Assembly (NCBI GenBank): GCA_001730015.1
Contig: MDLA01000158.1
Span: forward strand, 32,434-96,433
DNA from: Chromatiales bacterium (ex Bugula neritina AB1)
GTDB lineage: Bacteria > Pseudomonadota > Gammaproteobacteria > Granulosicoccales > Granulosicoccaceae
Direction: 5' to 3'
Length of the DNA stretch: 64,000 nucleotides
Shown here: positions 17,857 to 26,900 of the stretch, one piece after another
How the letters are laid out: each line of letters opens with the position of its first letter
Position numbering within the stretch: the stretch's first letter is position 1
Position numbers and translations under genes: made by a program
The notes under the pieces: generated by a model
What the model was told of the DNA's origin: nothing
Database searches by the model: none
Seen by the model: the letters and a program-made list of their open reading frames with translations, nothing else

Positions 17857-18903
17857 TTGAATCAGTTCCAACTCGATCAGGTCAGTATCGATATCGACGG
17901 TACACCGATTGTCCACGATGTGAGCTTTACGTTACAGCAAGGCGAGGTGGGCTGTCTGCTCGGGCCCAGTGGATCAGGCAAAACAACCATACTTCGCTCG
18001 GTAGCCGGCTTTCAGCCAATTCGGGCCGGTAGTGTACGTATGCGCGGTGATACCGTCGACGACGGTACCCGTACCGTTCCAGCCGAAAAGCGACGTATCG
18101 GCATGATGTTCCAGGATCTTGCTTTGTTTCCGCACCTGACGGTCGCGGACAATATCGCCTTCGGTATTGGAAATCTGAAACGCCGGGAAATAAACACACG
18201 CGTCGATGAATTGCTCAGTATTGTCAATATGCGCACCCTTAAAAAACACTACCCGCACGAACTCTCGGGCGGCCAGCAGCAACGTGTTGCGCTGATGAGA
18301 GCAATGGCACCTCGACCGGATCTGATCCTCCTCGACGAGCCCTTCAGCAGCCAGGATACCGAATTACGTGTACAGCTGGTGCAGGAAGTACGCGAAATTC
18401 TGCAGCAGGATAACGTAACGGCAATACTGGTTACACATGATCAGAACGAAGCATTCGCCATTGCTGATGTAATCGGCGTACTGAACAACGGTCGCCTTTC
18501 ACAATGGGATACTGCCTACAATCTATACCACACACCCAATGATCGCTTTGTCGCAGATTTTGTCGGTGAAGGGGTATTTATCTGTGGCAATATTATCGAC
18601 GGAACCACTGTGCAGACAGAACTCGGCAATGTCAACGGTGAGCTCGCAACTGAACTGCCGAGCGGTATGGAAGTCGACTTACTGGTTCGTCCCGACGATA
18701 TCATTCACGATGACTACAGCACGTATCGGGGGGTCGTACTTAAAAAGAGCTTTCGTGGTGCGAACCATCTGTACACCCTGCGAATGCCCGGTGGTACCAA
18801 TGTACTGTGCCTTGCGCCGAGCCATCACGACCACAAAATCGGCGAGCGAATCGGTGTTCGACTGCGGATAGATCATCTGGTTGCATTCCCGCAGGAGTCC
18901 TAG
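17857..18903 (+). CDS. Fe3+/spermidine-type ABC transporter ATP-binding protein (orphan)
   Basis: A 348-residue ABC ATPase with a TTG start preceded by AGGA at 7 bases. Walker A is LLGPSGSGKTT, the Q-loop MMFQDLALFPHLTV, the signature LSGGQQQR, Walker B LILLDEPFSS and the switch VTHDQ. A C-terminal TOBE-like region (VDLLVRPDDI) follows. The layout matches FbpC (ferric iron) and the wider spermidine/putrescine/iron group. No permease or binding-protein gene is beside it, so the substrate is open. It converges on the methyltransferase gene with 7 bp between stops. Confidence 0.87.
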   Translation: MNQFQLDQVSIDIDGTPIVHDVSFTLQQGEVGCLLGPSGSGKTTILRSVAGFQPIRAGSVRMRGDTVDDGTRTVPAEKRRIGMMFQDLALFPHLTVADNIAFGIGNLKRREINTRVDELLSIVNMRTLKKHYPHELSGGQQQRVALMRAMAPRPDLILLDEPFSSQDTELRVQLVQEVREILQQDNVTAILVTHDQNEAFAIADVIGVLNNGRLSQWDTAYNLYHTPNDRFVADFVGEGVFICGNIIDGTTVQTELGNVNGELATELPSGMEVDLLVRPDDIIHDDYSTYRGVVLKKSFRGANHLYTLRMPGGTNVLCLAPSHHDHKIGERIGVRLRIDHLVAFPQES

Positions 18904-18910
18904 CGTCCGC

Positions 18911-19492
18911 TTAGCCTGCAACGCTGCGGCCGACCAGAAACGACTGATTGCGCAGCCCGGCTGTCGTATCTCCGACTCGCCCCAGATCACTGTAAACTAC
19001 AATACTGAGCGCTGGAAACAACCTCAGCAATTCATTTGGTTTCAGTAAAAACTCCGGATTCGACGGGCCAGCATCCGGACCCGTTTTGTCATTAACAAAC
19101 GTCTGATAAAACAACAGCCCGTCAGGTTTCAGTGCGGCGCTAATCGCTGGAGCCAGCTCACGGTCAAAATAGTTCGATACGGTGATTACATCGTAGCGAT
19201 TCGCACCAAGTGAGTCGGCCGTGACCGATTGCGCAACCGCATTGACTGTCAGGCCACTGTCAGTAGCAAGGCGTTGAAGTTTTCCTATAGCAACTGGCGA
19301 TATATCAATCGCTGTGGTCTGCAAACCACACTGCGCCAGTAGCAAGGCATTACCACCCAGACCACAGGCCAGATCGAGTGCTTCACCGGATTGCGGCAGC
19401 AGATACTGATACTCGATAAGAGACGAACAGGCAGTTGGCTTATTAGAACCGGCTTTATTATAAATTCGATCCCATTTTACTCTGGCATCCAT
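18911..19492 (-). CDS. SAM-dependent class I methyltransferase (TehB-like)
   Basis: A 193-residue methyltransferase. The SAM-binding motif is EALDLACGLGGNALLLAQ with AIDIS at the end of strand 2, then VITVSNYFDRELAPAISAALKPDGLLFYQTFV. The WDRIYNK N-terminus resembles TehB/thiopurine-type small-molecule methyltransferases. The ATG at 19492 overlaps the trkH stop as TGATG, so translation is probably coupled; the frame to 19570 runs inside trkH. The substrate is not known, and the link to potassium uptake is positional only. Confidence 0.82.
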   Translation of the reverse strand: MDARVKWDRIYNKAGSNKPTACSSLIEYQYLLPQSGEALDLACGLGGNALLLAQCGLQTTAIDISPVAIGKLQRLATDSGLTVNAVAQSVTADSLGANRYDVITVSNYFDRELAPAISAALKPDGLLFYQTFVNDKTGPDAGPSNPEFLLKPNELLRLFPALSIVVYSDLGRVGDTTAGLRNQSFLVGRSVAG

Positions 19493-20940
19493 CACTTTCT
19501 CCAGAACCCCGGCGTCAGCAGCACCAGCAGGGTAAAAATTTCCAGCCGCCCAAGCAACATAACGACACACAAAAGGCTCAGCTGAACACTGCCAAGCGAG
19601 CTGTAGTTGGCACCGATATCACCGAGCCCCGGACCCAGATTATTCAAACAGGCTACTACCGCAGAAAACGCCGTCTCCTGATTGAGTCCGGTTGCCATCA
19701 GCAACAGCAACATGACAGCCATGATAAATACGTAGCTTGCGAAAAAACCCCAGACTGCATCGATGACTTTAGGCGGAATGGTTTTTCGCCCTACTTTCAC
19801 GGGAAATACGGCATGCGGGTGCACCATTCGCTCCAGTTCACGTTTACCCTGTTTAAACAACAGTAGTACACGTATTACCTTCATGCCGCCTCCGGTTGAT
19901 CCGGCGCAGCCACCAACAAAACTTGCGAATAATAAGAGCACGGGAAGGAATCCGGGCCAGTTGAAATACTCCGCTGTTGTAAAGCCCGTGGTGGTTGCAA
20001 TAGATACAACCTGAAAAACACCATGAAAGAAAGACTGATTGAAATCGGAGGTATTAGTAATATAAAGATAGCCGACGGTAATCACTGACAGCACCAGAAG
20101 AATCAACATATATATTCTAAACTCGGTGTCTTCTATATAGGAACCAATAGACATCGATCGCATCGCAAGGTAATGAAGAGCGAAATTGACTCCGGAAATC
20201 ACCATGAAAATTACCGCGATCATTTCAATGGCATTGCTTTGAAAGTAGCCAATACTGGCATCGTGAGTTGAGAAGCCGCCGATAGCGACAGTCGAAAAAC
20301 TATGCCCGACAGCATCGAACAAAGGCATTCCGGCGAACCAGTAAGCTCCCATGCAGGTTATGGTTAATCCCAGGTAGATATACCACAGCAATTTTGCAGT
20401 ATCCGCTACACGCGGTGTTATTTTCTCTTTCTGAGGGCCCGGCGTCTCTGCGCGGAATAACTGCATACCACCGCCTATGCCAAGCAAGGGCAAAATAGCT
20501 ACCGCCAGAACAATAATACCCATTCCCCCTAGCCACTGGACCAGCTGCCGATACAATAGAATTCCTTGCGGCAGCGAATCCAGACCAACGATTACGGTAG
20601 CTCCCGTCGTTGTGAATCCGGACATGGATTCAAATACGCTCTGCGCAACTGTAAGGTTGAGCCGGGTGTCAATATAGAGCGGTATTGCCCCGAATATGCC
20701 GAGGACCGCCCAGAACATCACTACAATCACAAAGCCGTCTCTGGTTTTCAACGGCGCATGATAATTTCTAAGGGGCAAATAGGCGGCAAGCCCAATTACC
20801 AGCGTTACAATAAACCCGATAAAAAAAGATCGGGATGATCCATCGTCGAAGTACAACGACACCAGCCCCGGCACCACCATGGTCACACTGAAAATAGATA
20901 ACAACAAACCCAGCACTCGAACAACAACCAGCGCTTGCAT
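19492..20940 (-). CDS. trkH: Trk potassium uptake system membrane protein
   Basis: A 482-residue polytopic K+ translocating subunit of the Trk system. The four selectivity-filter loops are visible as SGFTTTGATV, STVAIGGFSTHDASI, ATTTGFTTAEY and the fourth near ACLNNLGPGLGDIG. GGCAGSTGGGMKV is a conserved cytoplasmic loop. The ATG at 20940 (MQALVVVRVLGLL) gives almost exactly the E. coli length (483); a GTG at 20973 is also open. trkA lies upstream on the same strand and supplies the regulatory ring. Confidence 0.94.
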   Translation of the reverse strand: MQALVVVRVLGLLLSIFSVTMVVPGLVSLYFDDGSSRSFFIGFIVTLVIGLAAYLPLRNYHAPLKTRDGFVIVVMFWAVLGIFGAIPLYIDTRLNLTVAQSVFESMSGFTTTGATVIVGLDSLPQGILLYRQLVQWLGGMGIIVLAVAILPLLGIGGGMQLFRAETPGPQKEKITPRVADTAKLLWYIYLGLTITCMGAYWFAGMPLFDAVGHSFSTVAIGGFSTHDASIGYFQSNAIEMIAVIFMVISGVNFALHYLAMRSMSIGSYIEDTEFRIYMLILLVLSVITVGYLYITNTSDFNQSFFHGVFQVVSIATTTGFTTAEYFNWPGFLPVLLLFASFVGGCAGSTGGGMKVIRVLLLFKQGKRELERMVHPHAVFPVKVGRKTIPPKVIDAVWGFFASYVFIMAVMLLLLMATGLNQETAFSAVVACLNNLGPGLGDIGANYSSLGSVQLSLLCVVMLLGRLEIFTLLVLLTPGFWRK

Positions 20941-21158
20941 CGATCTATCCGCACCACTGATATAAGTTAACACCCGGCAGGTATTGCCAAAGCAAGCTGC
21001 GCTTAAACCATCCGGAGAATCTGCCGGGCAAAACCAACGGTATTGTCTGCGATACCAACAGCGGGTTTTTATAATTGTAAAAGTGAGTTTTTTTCATGGC
21101 AATTTAGAATTAGCTATCTGCTGTACGCCGATAAGAGTCAATTTGCAGCACAGTAAAT

Positions 21159-22532
21159 CTAATAGGTTACACCAACCTGAAACAGATTTTCGACATCGTG
21201 TATCAGGCTTTTATCGACCACCAGAATTATCACGTGGTCTTCGGCTTCAATAACAATCTCCGGATGAGAGACCAGTACCTGGTTACCGCGTACTATTGCA
21301 CCGATGATCGTACCGGTCCCGAGCGGCAACTCCGATATTTTACGCCCTACTACTTCTGAGGTATCAACGTCGCCATGGGCAATGGCCTCCAGTGCTTCGG
21401 CAGCTCCTCGCCGCAGTGAGTGGACAGCCACCACATCTCCGCGCCTGACATGGCGCAACAATGCTCCAATAGTGACATTATGCGGCGAGATAGCAACGTC
21501 AATAAAACCGCGCTCGACCAGATCAACATAGGCTGGACGGTTAATTAGCGACATTACTTTGCGAGCCCCCATTTTACGCGCCACCATGGCCGACAGGATA
21601 TTCGCTTCATCATCGTTGGTCAGTGCACAAAATAGTCCCATCGCATTGACGTTTTCTTCCAGCAGCAAATCCTGATCCGCTACATCGCCATTCAGGACCA
21701 TTGCTGAATTGAGCGTGGCCGCCAATTGCTCTGCACGGCCCGGGTTTTTCTCGATCACCTTTACCCGGTATTTATTTTCCAGTCGCTGTGCCAGCGCCAT
21801 GCCAATATTTCCACCACCGGCAATCATTACATGCTTTGACGGTTTATCACGCTGGTGGAATTGCTCCATTATCTGCACTGTGTTTTGTCTGGCAGCTATA
21901 TAAAAGATTAGATCGCCTTTTTCTATCACCGTATCTTCGTCAGGTACTATAGGCATATTATCGCGATATATTGTCGCTATACAGGCATCTATAGTCGGCA
22001 GCAACGTAGCAATATGGTTTTTTCGCCGGCCAGTCATCGGTGAATCTTCTTCAACTACAACCCCGACAAGACGGACCCTGCCGTCAGCGAAATCCACAAC
22101 CTGTAACGCACCCGGGTGCTCGATAATCCGTTCAATATGATCGGTGACCAGTCTCTCGGGGCTGATCAGCACATCAATCGGGATATGTTTTTTCTTGAAC
22201 AGGGTGTCTTTTTCCACCAGATACTGCTGTGATCGGACACGGGCAATCCGGCTTGTTGTCTGAAACAGGGTATAAGCTATCTGGCAGGCGATCATGTTGG
22301 TTTCATCGCTGTTTGTTGCAGCGATTATCATGTCTGCATCTTCAGCACCTGCCTGTCGCAGCACTGCCGGGTGGGCAGCATGGCCGTATACCGTACTGAG
22401 ATCGAGTCTGTTCTGTAGTTCCTGCAGGGTATTTATATTTAAATCGACAACGGTTACGTCGTTATTTTCACTGGCAAGATTCTGCGCTACAGTGGAGCCC
22501 ACCTGACCTGCGCCCAAAACTATAATTTTCAA
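21159..22532 (-). CDS. trkA: Trk system NAD-binding regulatory protein TrkA
   Basis: A 457-residue TrkA with two tandem RCK units. The first opens MKIIVLGAGQVGSTVAQNLA and the second HVMIAGGGNIGMALAQRLE, both nucleotide-binding GxGxxG folds, each followed by a TrkA-C lobe. It gates TrkH according to bound NADH/ATP. The length equals E. coli TrkA (458). It follows ntrX-like and precedes trkH, a usual gammaproteobacterial order after rsmB. Confidence 0.95.
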   Translation of the reverse strand: MKIIVLGAGQVGSTVAQNLASENNDVTVVDLNINTLQELQNRLDLSTVYGHAAHPAVLRQAGAEDADMIIAATNSDETNMIACQIAYTLFQTTSRIARVRSQQYLVEKDTLFKKKHIPIDVLISPERLVTDHIERIIEHPGALQVVDFADGRVRLVGVVVEEDSPMTGRRKNHIATLLPTIDACIATIYRDNMPIVPDEDTVIEKGDLIFYIAARQNTVQIMEQFHQRDKPSKHVMIAGGGNIGMALAQRLENKYRVKVIEKNPGRAEQLAATLNSAMVLNGDVADQDLLLEENVNAMGLFCALTNDDEANILSAMVARKMGARKVMSLINRPAYVDLVERGFIDVAISPHNVTIGALLRHVRRGDVVAVHSLRRGAAEALEAIAHGDVDTSEVVGRKISELPLGTGTIIGAIVRGNQVLVSHPEIVIEAEDHVIILVVDKSLIHDVENLFQVGVTY

Positions 22533-22647
22533 AGCTCTATCCTGTACCCGGCCGACTTACAGCAATCGGGGGTTGTTCACTCTGCGTGAGAACCGCAAAT
22601 AAATGGCGGCTACCGCATCAGCACTGCAGCAATCGGGAAATTCTGAT

Positions 22648-24006
22648 TCAGCCACGCTTGCGTCCCGCCTGTATGCCTACGCTTCGAAGTTTGCGATATA
22701 AGTGCGTTCTTTCCATGCCAACGATTCTCGCCAGCTCAACAATATTTCCATCTACATGCTCCAGCTGACGTTGCAAATAAAGCCGCTCAAATTCGGTTCG
22801 CGCTTCCCGCAGCGGTAAATCGAGAGGCAATTTCATTGTATCACCGGCCATTTCATAGGAACGTTCCCGATCAATTCCGTTGAGCTTTTCAACTTCAGAC
22901 TGATCTATTTCTACACTGTTACCCAATATCAGCAGACGCTGTACAAAATTAATCAGTTCGAGAACATTGCCCGGCCAATCCATATTGCGCAGCGCATTTT
23001 GTGCCGCCACACTAAAGTGACGATAGGGCAGACCATCCTGCTCAACCAGCCGGTCTACATAAAAAGCCAAAAGTGCCGGGACATCTTCACGGTGCTCTCT
23101 TACCGGTTGCGTATTCATCACTAGTACAGCCAGTCGGTAGAAAAGCGTTTCGTTAAACTCTCCGCGTGAAATCAATGCGGTCATATCGGCGGAGGTAGTG
23201 GCAATCACACGGGCATTAAACGAGACCGCGCTACCATCAATACGTCTGGCCGATCCATGTTCTACCGCCTCCAGCAGAATCAATTGTGCAGCGGGCGGAA
23301 GCTCTTCAAGGTCAACCAGACACAATGTACCGGCTCCCGCAGACTCCAGATAACCGGCACTATTCTCATTACCTAGCAACTCGCGAACCGAACTGGCATC
23401 CGACAGACTGTCACAGCGTAGTATTACAAATGGCTCGCCGGCACGACGGCTTGCCTTATGCACATGCTGCGCAACCAGCATTTTTCCGGTGGCCCGTTCC
23501 CCTTGAACCAGTATTCCAGCATCACTGTTGCTGGCAGATTTTTCAATCGTTGCGCGCAAATCACGCGCATAGTTGCTTGTCCCGATAATCGGTAACAGCT
23601 GCTTTTCAGATTCTGTTGACGGATCGCTCTGCGGTGCAAAATTACTGATGGCCTTTTCCACACTCAAGAGCAATCTTGCCAGCGACAGAGGCTTTTCTAT
23701 GAAATCAACCGCACCAAGGCGTGTTGCTTCTACTGCCGTTTCCACCGTACCGTGCCCGGAGATCATCACCACCGGGAATTTCAACTGCCCTTCATCCCGC
23801 CATTCTTTCAGCAGACTGACGCCATCCTGTTCCGGCATCCAGATATCCAGTAAAACCAGATTCGGCGTCTGCTCCTGAATCGCTTCGCGGGCATTTTTGA
23901 CATCCTCCGCGACGACCACTGCATAGCCTTCGTCTTCCAGAATTTCACGAACAAGTTCGCGAATGTCTGGTTCATCATCTACTACCAACACCAGCGATTG
24001 GCTCAT
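22648..24006 (-). CDS. NtrX-like response regulator with degenerate AAA+ domain
   Basis: A 452-residue NtrC-class regulator. The receiver domain (residues 1-120) has DD near 10-11, the phosphoacceptor Asp at 54 (VLLDIWMP) and the conserved Lys in DFIEKPL. The central AAA+ domain is unusual. Walker A reads GERATGKM (about 169-176), Walker B LCLVDLEEL lacks the usual DE pair, and the GAFTGA loop that contacts sigma54 is missing: LLGNEN runs almost directly into SAGAGTLCL. The Fis-type helix-turn-helix (IVELARIVGMERTHLYRKL) is intact. It overlaps the kinase gene by 4 bp. It probably binds DNA on phosphorylation but should not activate sigma54 polymerase. Confidence 0.88.
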   Translation of the reverse strand: MSQSLVLVVDDEPDIRELVREILEDEGYAVVVAEDVKNAREAIQEQTPNLVLLDIWMPEQDGVSLLKEWRDEGQLKFPVVMISGHGTVETAVEATRLGAVDFIEKPLSLARLLLSVEKAISNFAPQSDPSTESEKQLLPIIGTSNYARDLRATIEKSASNSDAGILVQGERATGKMLVAQHVHKASRRAGEPFVILRCDSLSDASSVRELLGNENSAGYLESAGAGTLCLVDLEELPPAAQLILLEAVEHGSARRIDGSAVSFNARVIATTSADMTALISRGEFNETLFYRLAVLVMNTQPVREHREDVPALLAFYVDRLVEQDGLPYRHFSVAAQNALRNMDWPGNVLELINFVQRLLILGNSVEIDQSEVEKLNGIDRERSYEMAGDTMKLPLDLPLREARTEFERLYLQRQLEHVDGNIVELARIVGMERTHLYRKLRSVGIQAGRKRG

Positions 24007-26318
24007 GCAGCATCTCCGTGAAAGTCCGGACGATTCCTGGCAGAGTGCTCTGCATCGCCCTTGTGTTTGATCGATTTCGTCGCCGGCAGCGTCGTGTCTG
24101 AATTTACCGCTCGTTGCACATAGGCCGGAATGGACACCAGCAAGCGACCACCGGCAACCACGGTCTCGCCGTCAGACTGCTGTTCGACTATATTTTCCGC
24201 ATGTACCACACCACCATGCTCTTCAACAATCTTTTTGACAATCGCCAGGCCCAGACCAGTACCTTTGTTCTTGCTGGTGACATAAGGTTCAAATAAGCGA
24301 TCCAGCAACTCCGGCGGAAACCCCGGACCATTGTCCTCAAACACCATCTGTACACAAGCCATATCACTGCGTGGTTGTGAGCGTGTGATAATCCACAGTT
24401 TGCGTACGTCCGCGCCACCTACCGTCTCAAACGCATTTTTAATGACGTTGTGTAACACCTGACGCACGCGCGTCGGATCACTTGAAATAAGCGGTGTGGC
24501 TGGATCAAGATCAAGCACAATCGCATCGCGTTCATCCCCTTCCCGATACAGCCAGCAGGTCTCGGTTACAAGCTCGTTCAGATTGGTCGATTTAAAATCA
24601 ACATGCGGAGAGTTGGCATAGTCCGCAAACGCTTTAACCATAGATTTCATCGCCTCCACCTGCGTAACTATGGTTTTGGTCAGTTTCATCAGCGTAGAAG
24701 CATCATCACCGTGCAACTTTCTGGCATACTTATGCTGCAGCCGCTCCGCAGATAACTGGATGGGCGTAAGCGGATTTTTAATTTCATGAGCCAACCGTCT
24801 TGCCACTTCGCTCCATGCTGCATTGCGCTGCGCCGCTACCACATCACTTATGTCGTCAAAAACTAATACATGTCCTGCGTGTATCTCGGCACCGGACTTT
24901 ATTGTTGATCCCCGGCACATAACCGGGATGCGATCAGACTCTGCGGCGAGCTCGAGCTCCAGACTCCAGTCATCATGTCCTGAGGCAACAACTGACTGCA
25001 CGCTGGTAAAAAACTGACGGACAAATTCATTATCGATCGTTTCTATGGAATCTACATTTATAGTTCTAATGTACTCCGGTGTGGCTTGTAGAATTTTCTC
25101 CGCGCTGGCGTTGCTGGTTTTGACCGAGTGGTTTTCATCAATAGTAATTACCCCGGTGGATATCCGGCTCAACACCAGTTCCAGATAGGCTCGCTGGTCT
25201 TCAGCTTGTGCCTGACTACTGGCAGCGTTTGCTCTTGCCGCTTCGATTTTATCGGTCATGTCGTTGAAAGACTGCACCAGATAGCCGAGTTCATCCCGAC
25301 CGCTGGTCGTTAACCGGGTGCTATAGTCGCCTTGCGACACCAGACGTGTACCTTCAACCAGGTCATGCACGGGTACCATTAGCCGACGCGCTGCATAGAT
25401 CGCCACCCATACGGCCATCATCAAGCTTAAAAATACAGACAGAGTCAGTGTAGCTATTGAACTTTGCTTCAATGGCGCTCGCAGGTAGGCAAGCTGTCGG
25501 TAGTTTCTGAAACTTTCCTGCACACTGGCTGCGAGCTGGCTGGAACTGCGTGGCACCGGATAGGTTGCATACAATACCGCAGGCGCATTGGCCGGGTCGG
25601 AAGAAAATACCGGCATCACCGAGCGAACCTGCAGATCTCCATCGTCGGCGGGATCAATACTCAAATAGGGGCGCCCGTTGCGCGCCCGCACGATAAGATC
25701 ACCCGCCGGCCTTTCCGGCGCTACACTAACCAGATCAGCAAACGCCGTGGTAGCGATAACGCGGTTATCCGGACCGATCAGGGTAAGCTCGCTGGCTTCG
25801 GAGTCGCTTCCTATATCGTTTAAAACAACGATCGCAAGCTCAACCGGCGTATCACTCAAGCGCTGTGCTATAGCCGCTGTAGTTTTCTGCCGTGTACGCA
25901 TATAGACCGTGAGTGCATCACGGCTCAGGCCCAGTGCATCATCCAGTGCGCGCTCTACTTCGACATCAAACCAGCTGTCTATATTAGATCGTAGGAACTT
26001 TACCGAAAAAGAATAGACCAGTGTCATCGGCAATAGCGCCATCACCACCAGCATGATAACCAGCTTCAGAGTTAATCGTGAGCCGGACACATTGCGGCGC
26101 AGATCCACCACCAGACGCCAGACACTTGAGAGGATCAGAATACCGATCAGGCCCATCACGATAGCTGTGCCATAGATCAACCACTGATATGAGCGTCCGA
26201 AGCTGTCCAGATGCTCGCCTGTATTGGCCACGAAATATAACGTTGCAATCAGAAAGAGAAATAGCAAGGCCATAAAAACAAGGCTGTTGGCCAGCCGTCT
26301 GATCAATTCAGCAACCAT
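24003..26318 (-). CDS. NtrY-like membrane sensor histidine kinase
   Basis: A 771-residue kinase. Four hydrophobic segments are likely: two near the N-terminus (MALLFLFLIATLYFV, YGTAIVMGLIGILIL), one at LVIMLVVMALLPM and one after an extracytoplasmic sensor (LSVFLSLMMAVWVAIYA). A HAMP region (RLMVPVHDLVEGTRLVSQGD), a PAS-like region, the His box RLAHEIKNPLTPIQLSAERL and the ATPase boxes VFEDNGPGFP and GTGLGLAIVKKIV follow. The ATG at 26318 has GAGG at a good distance and overlaps the DUF4390 stop. It is the cognate partner of the downstream NtrX-like regulator. Confidence 0.9.
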   Translation of the reverse strand: MVAELIRRLANSLVFMALLFLFLIATLYFVANTGEHLDSFGRSYQWLIYGTAIVMGLIGILILSSVWRLVVDLRRNVSGSRLTLKLVIMLVVMALLPMTLVYSFSVKFLRSNIDSWFDVEVERALDDALGLSRDALTVYMRTRQKTTAAIAQRLSDTPVELAIVVLNDIGSDSEASELTLIGPDNRVIATTAFADLVSVAPERPAGDLIVRARNGRPYLSIDPADDGDLQVRSVMPVFSSDPANAPAVLYATYPVPRSSSQLAASVQESFRNYRQLAYLRAPLKQSSIATLTLSVFLSLMMAVWVAIYAARRLMVPVHDLVEGTRLVSQGDYSTRLTTSGRDELGYLVQSFNDMTDKIEAARANAASSQAQAEDQRAYLELVLSRISTGVITIDENHSVKTSNASAEKILQATPEYIRTINVDSIETIDNEFVRQFFTSVQSVVASGHDDWSLELELAAESDRIPVMCRGSTIKSGAEIHAGHVLVFDDISDVVAAQRNAAWSEVARRLAHEIKNPLTPIQLSAERLQHKYARKLHGDDASTLMKLTKTIVTQVEAMKSMVKAFADYANSPHVDFKSTNLNELVTETCWLYREGDERDAIVLDLDPATPLISSDPTRVRQVLHNVIKNAFETVGGADVRKLWIITRSQPRSDMACVQMVFEDNGPGFPPELLDRLFEPYVTSKNKGTGLGLAIVKKIVEEHGGVVHAENIVEQQSDGETVVAGGRLLVSIPAYVQRAVNSDTTLPATKSIKHKGDAEHSARNRPDFHGDAA

Positions 26319-26896
26319 CGGAACACCTCGCTTTCCAGTTGCCATTCTTTAGACACCAGTGCCTGAGCCATTAACGGCCCTGGCAACCGCGTTCGATCCA
26401 GTTCTACTTTGATGCTGGCGGTGTAACTGTCACGTTCATCTATCTGCGTCACCGGCATCAGGGCGTATTGATTCAGTCGACCGAGTTTACGCAGCGCTGC
26501 GGCCAGCGAGCGGAAATTAGTGCTCTTGCCACTTTGCATATTTTCAACACGGTAGTGACGCGTTAAGTCGTAATAATAGAGTCTATAGCGCAGTCGTCGC
26601 TCGATAACAGGGGTATCAATCCACCAGCGACGGTTTTTATGTACTGCAATTTCGACTAGAAAATACAGCTCTACTCCATTAGCCAGTGCTTTTGCCGGGG
26701 CATCGCCCAAATCCAGCCGGGCAAATGAATCAAGGTAATAGGTATTGTTTTTTACGTAGGTACCGGCGCTTTCAAAACGCATTGAGGCGCTATAGACCGT
26801 GCTCACCATCAGCAACAGGCAGGCAAGCACAATACTGCTGCCCCACTGCGCTGGCCGTGTTGAATGGTTTTGAGCATTGTCGATGAAATCAGGCAT
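26303..26896 (-). CDS. DUF4390 domain protein
   Basis: A 197-residue protein of unknown function. An N-terminal hydrophobic segment (SIVLACLLLMVSTVYSAS) acts as a signal peptide or anchor, so the rest is probably periplasmic. The body has YYLDSFARLDLGDAPAKALANGVELYFLVEI and RRLRYRLYYYDLTRHYRV, typical of DUF4390. It is placed between rsmB (4 bp before) and the NtrY-like kinase (overlapping), the usual setting for this family, and may assist signal sensing by the kinase, which is inference from position only. Confidence 0.85.
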   Translation of the reverse strand: MPDFIDNAQNHSTRPAQWGSSIVLACLLLMVSTVYSASMRFESAGTYVKNNTYYLDSFARLDLGDAPAKALANGVELYFLVEIAVHKNRRWWIDTPVIERRLRYRLYYYDLTRHYRVENMQSGKSTNFRSLAAALRKLGRLNQYALMPVTQIDERDSYTASIKVELDRTRLPGPLMAQALVSKEWQLESEVFRWLLN

Positions 26897-26900
26897 GCGC

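Noticed and set aside
20945..21097. A 50-codon open frame between trkA and trkH on the minus strand, starting MKKTHFYNYKNPLL.
   Set aside because: There is no ribosome site before its ATG, no family sequence, and it overlaps the alternative GTG start of trkH; probably chance.
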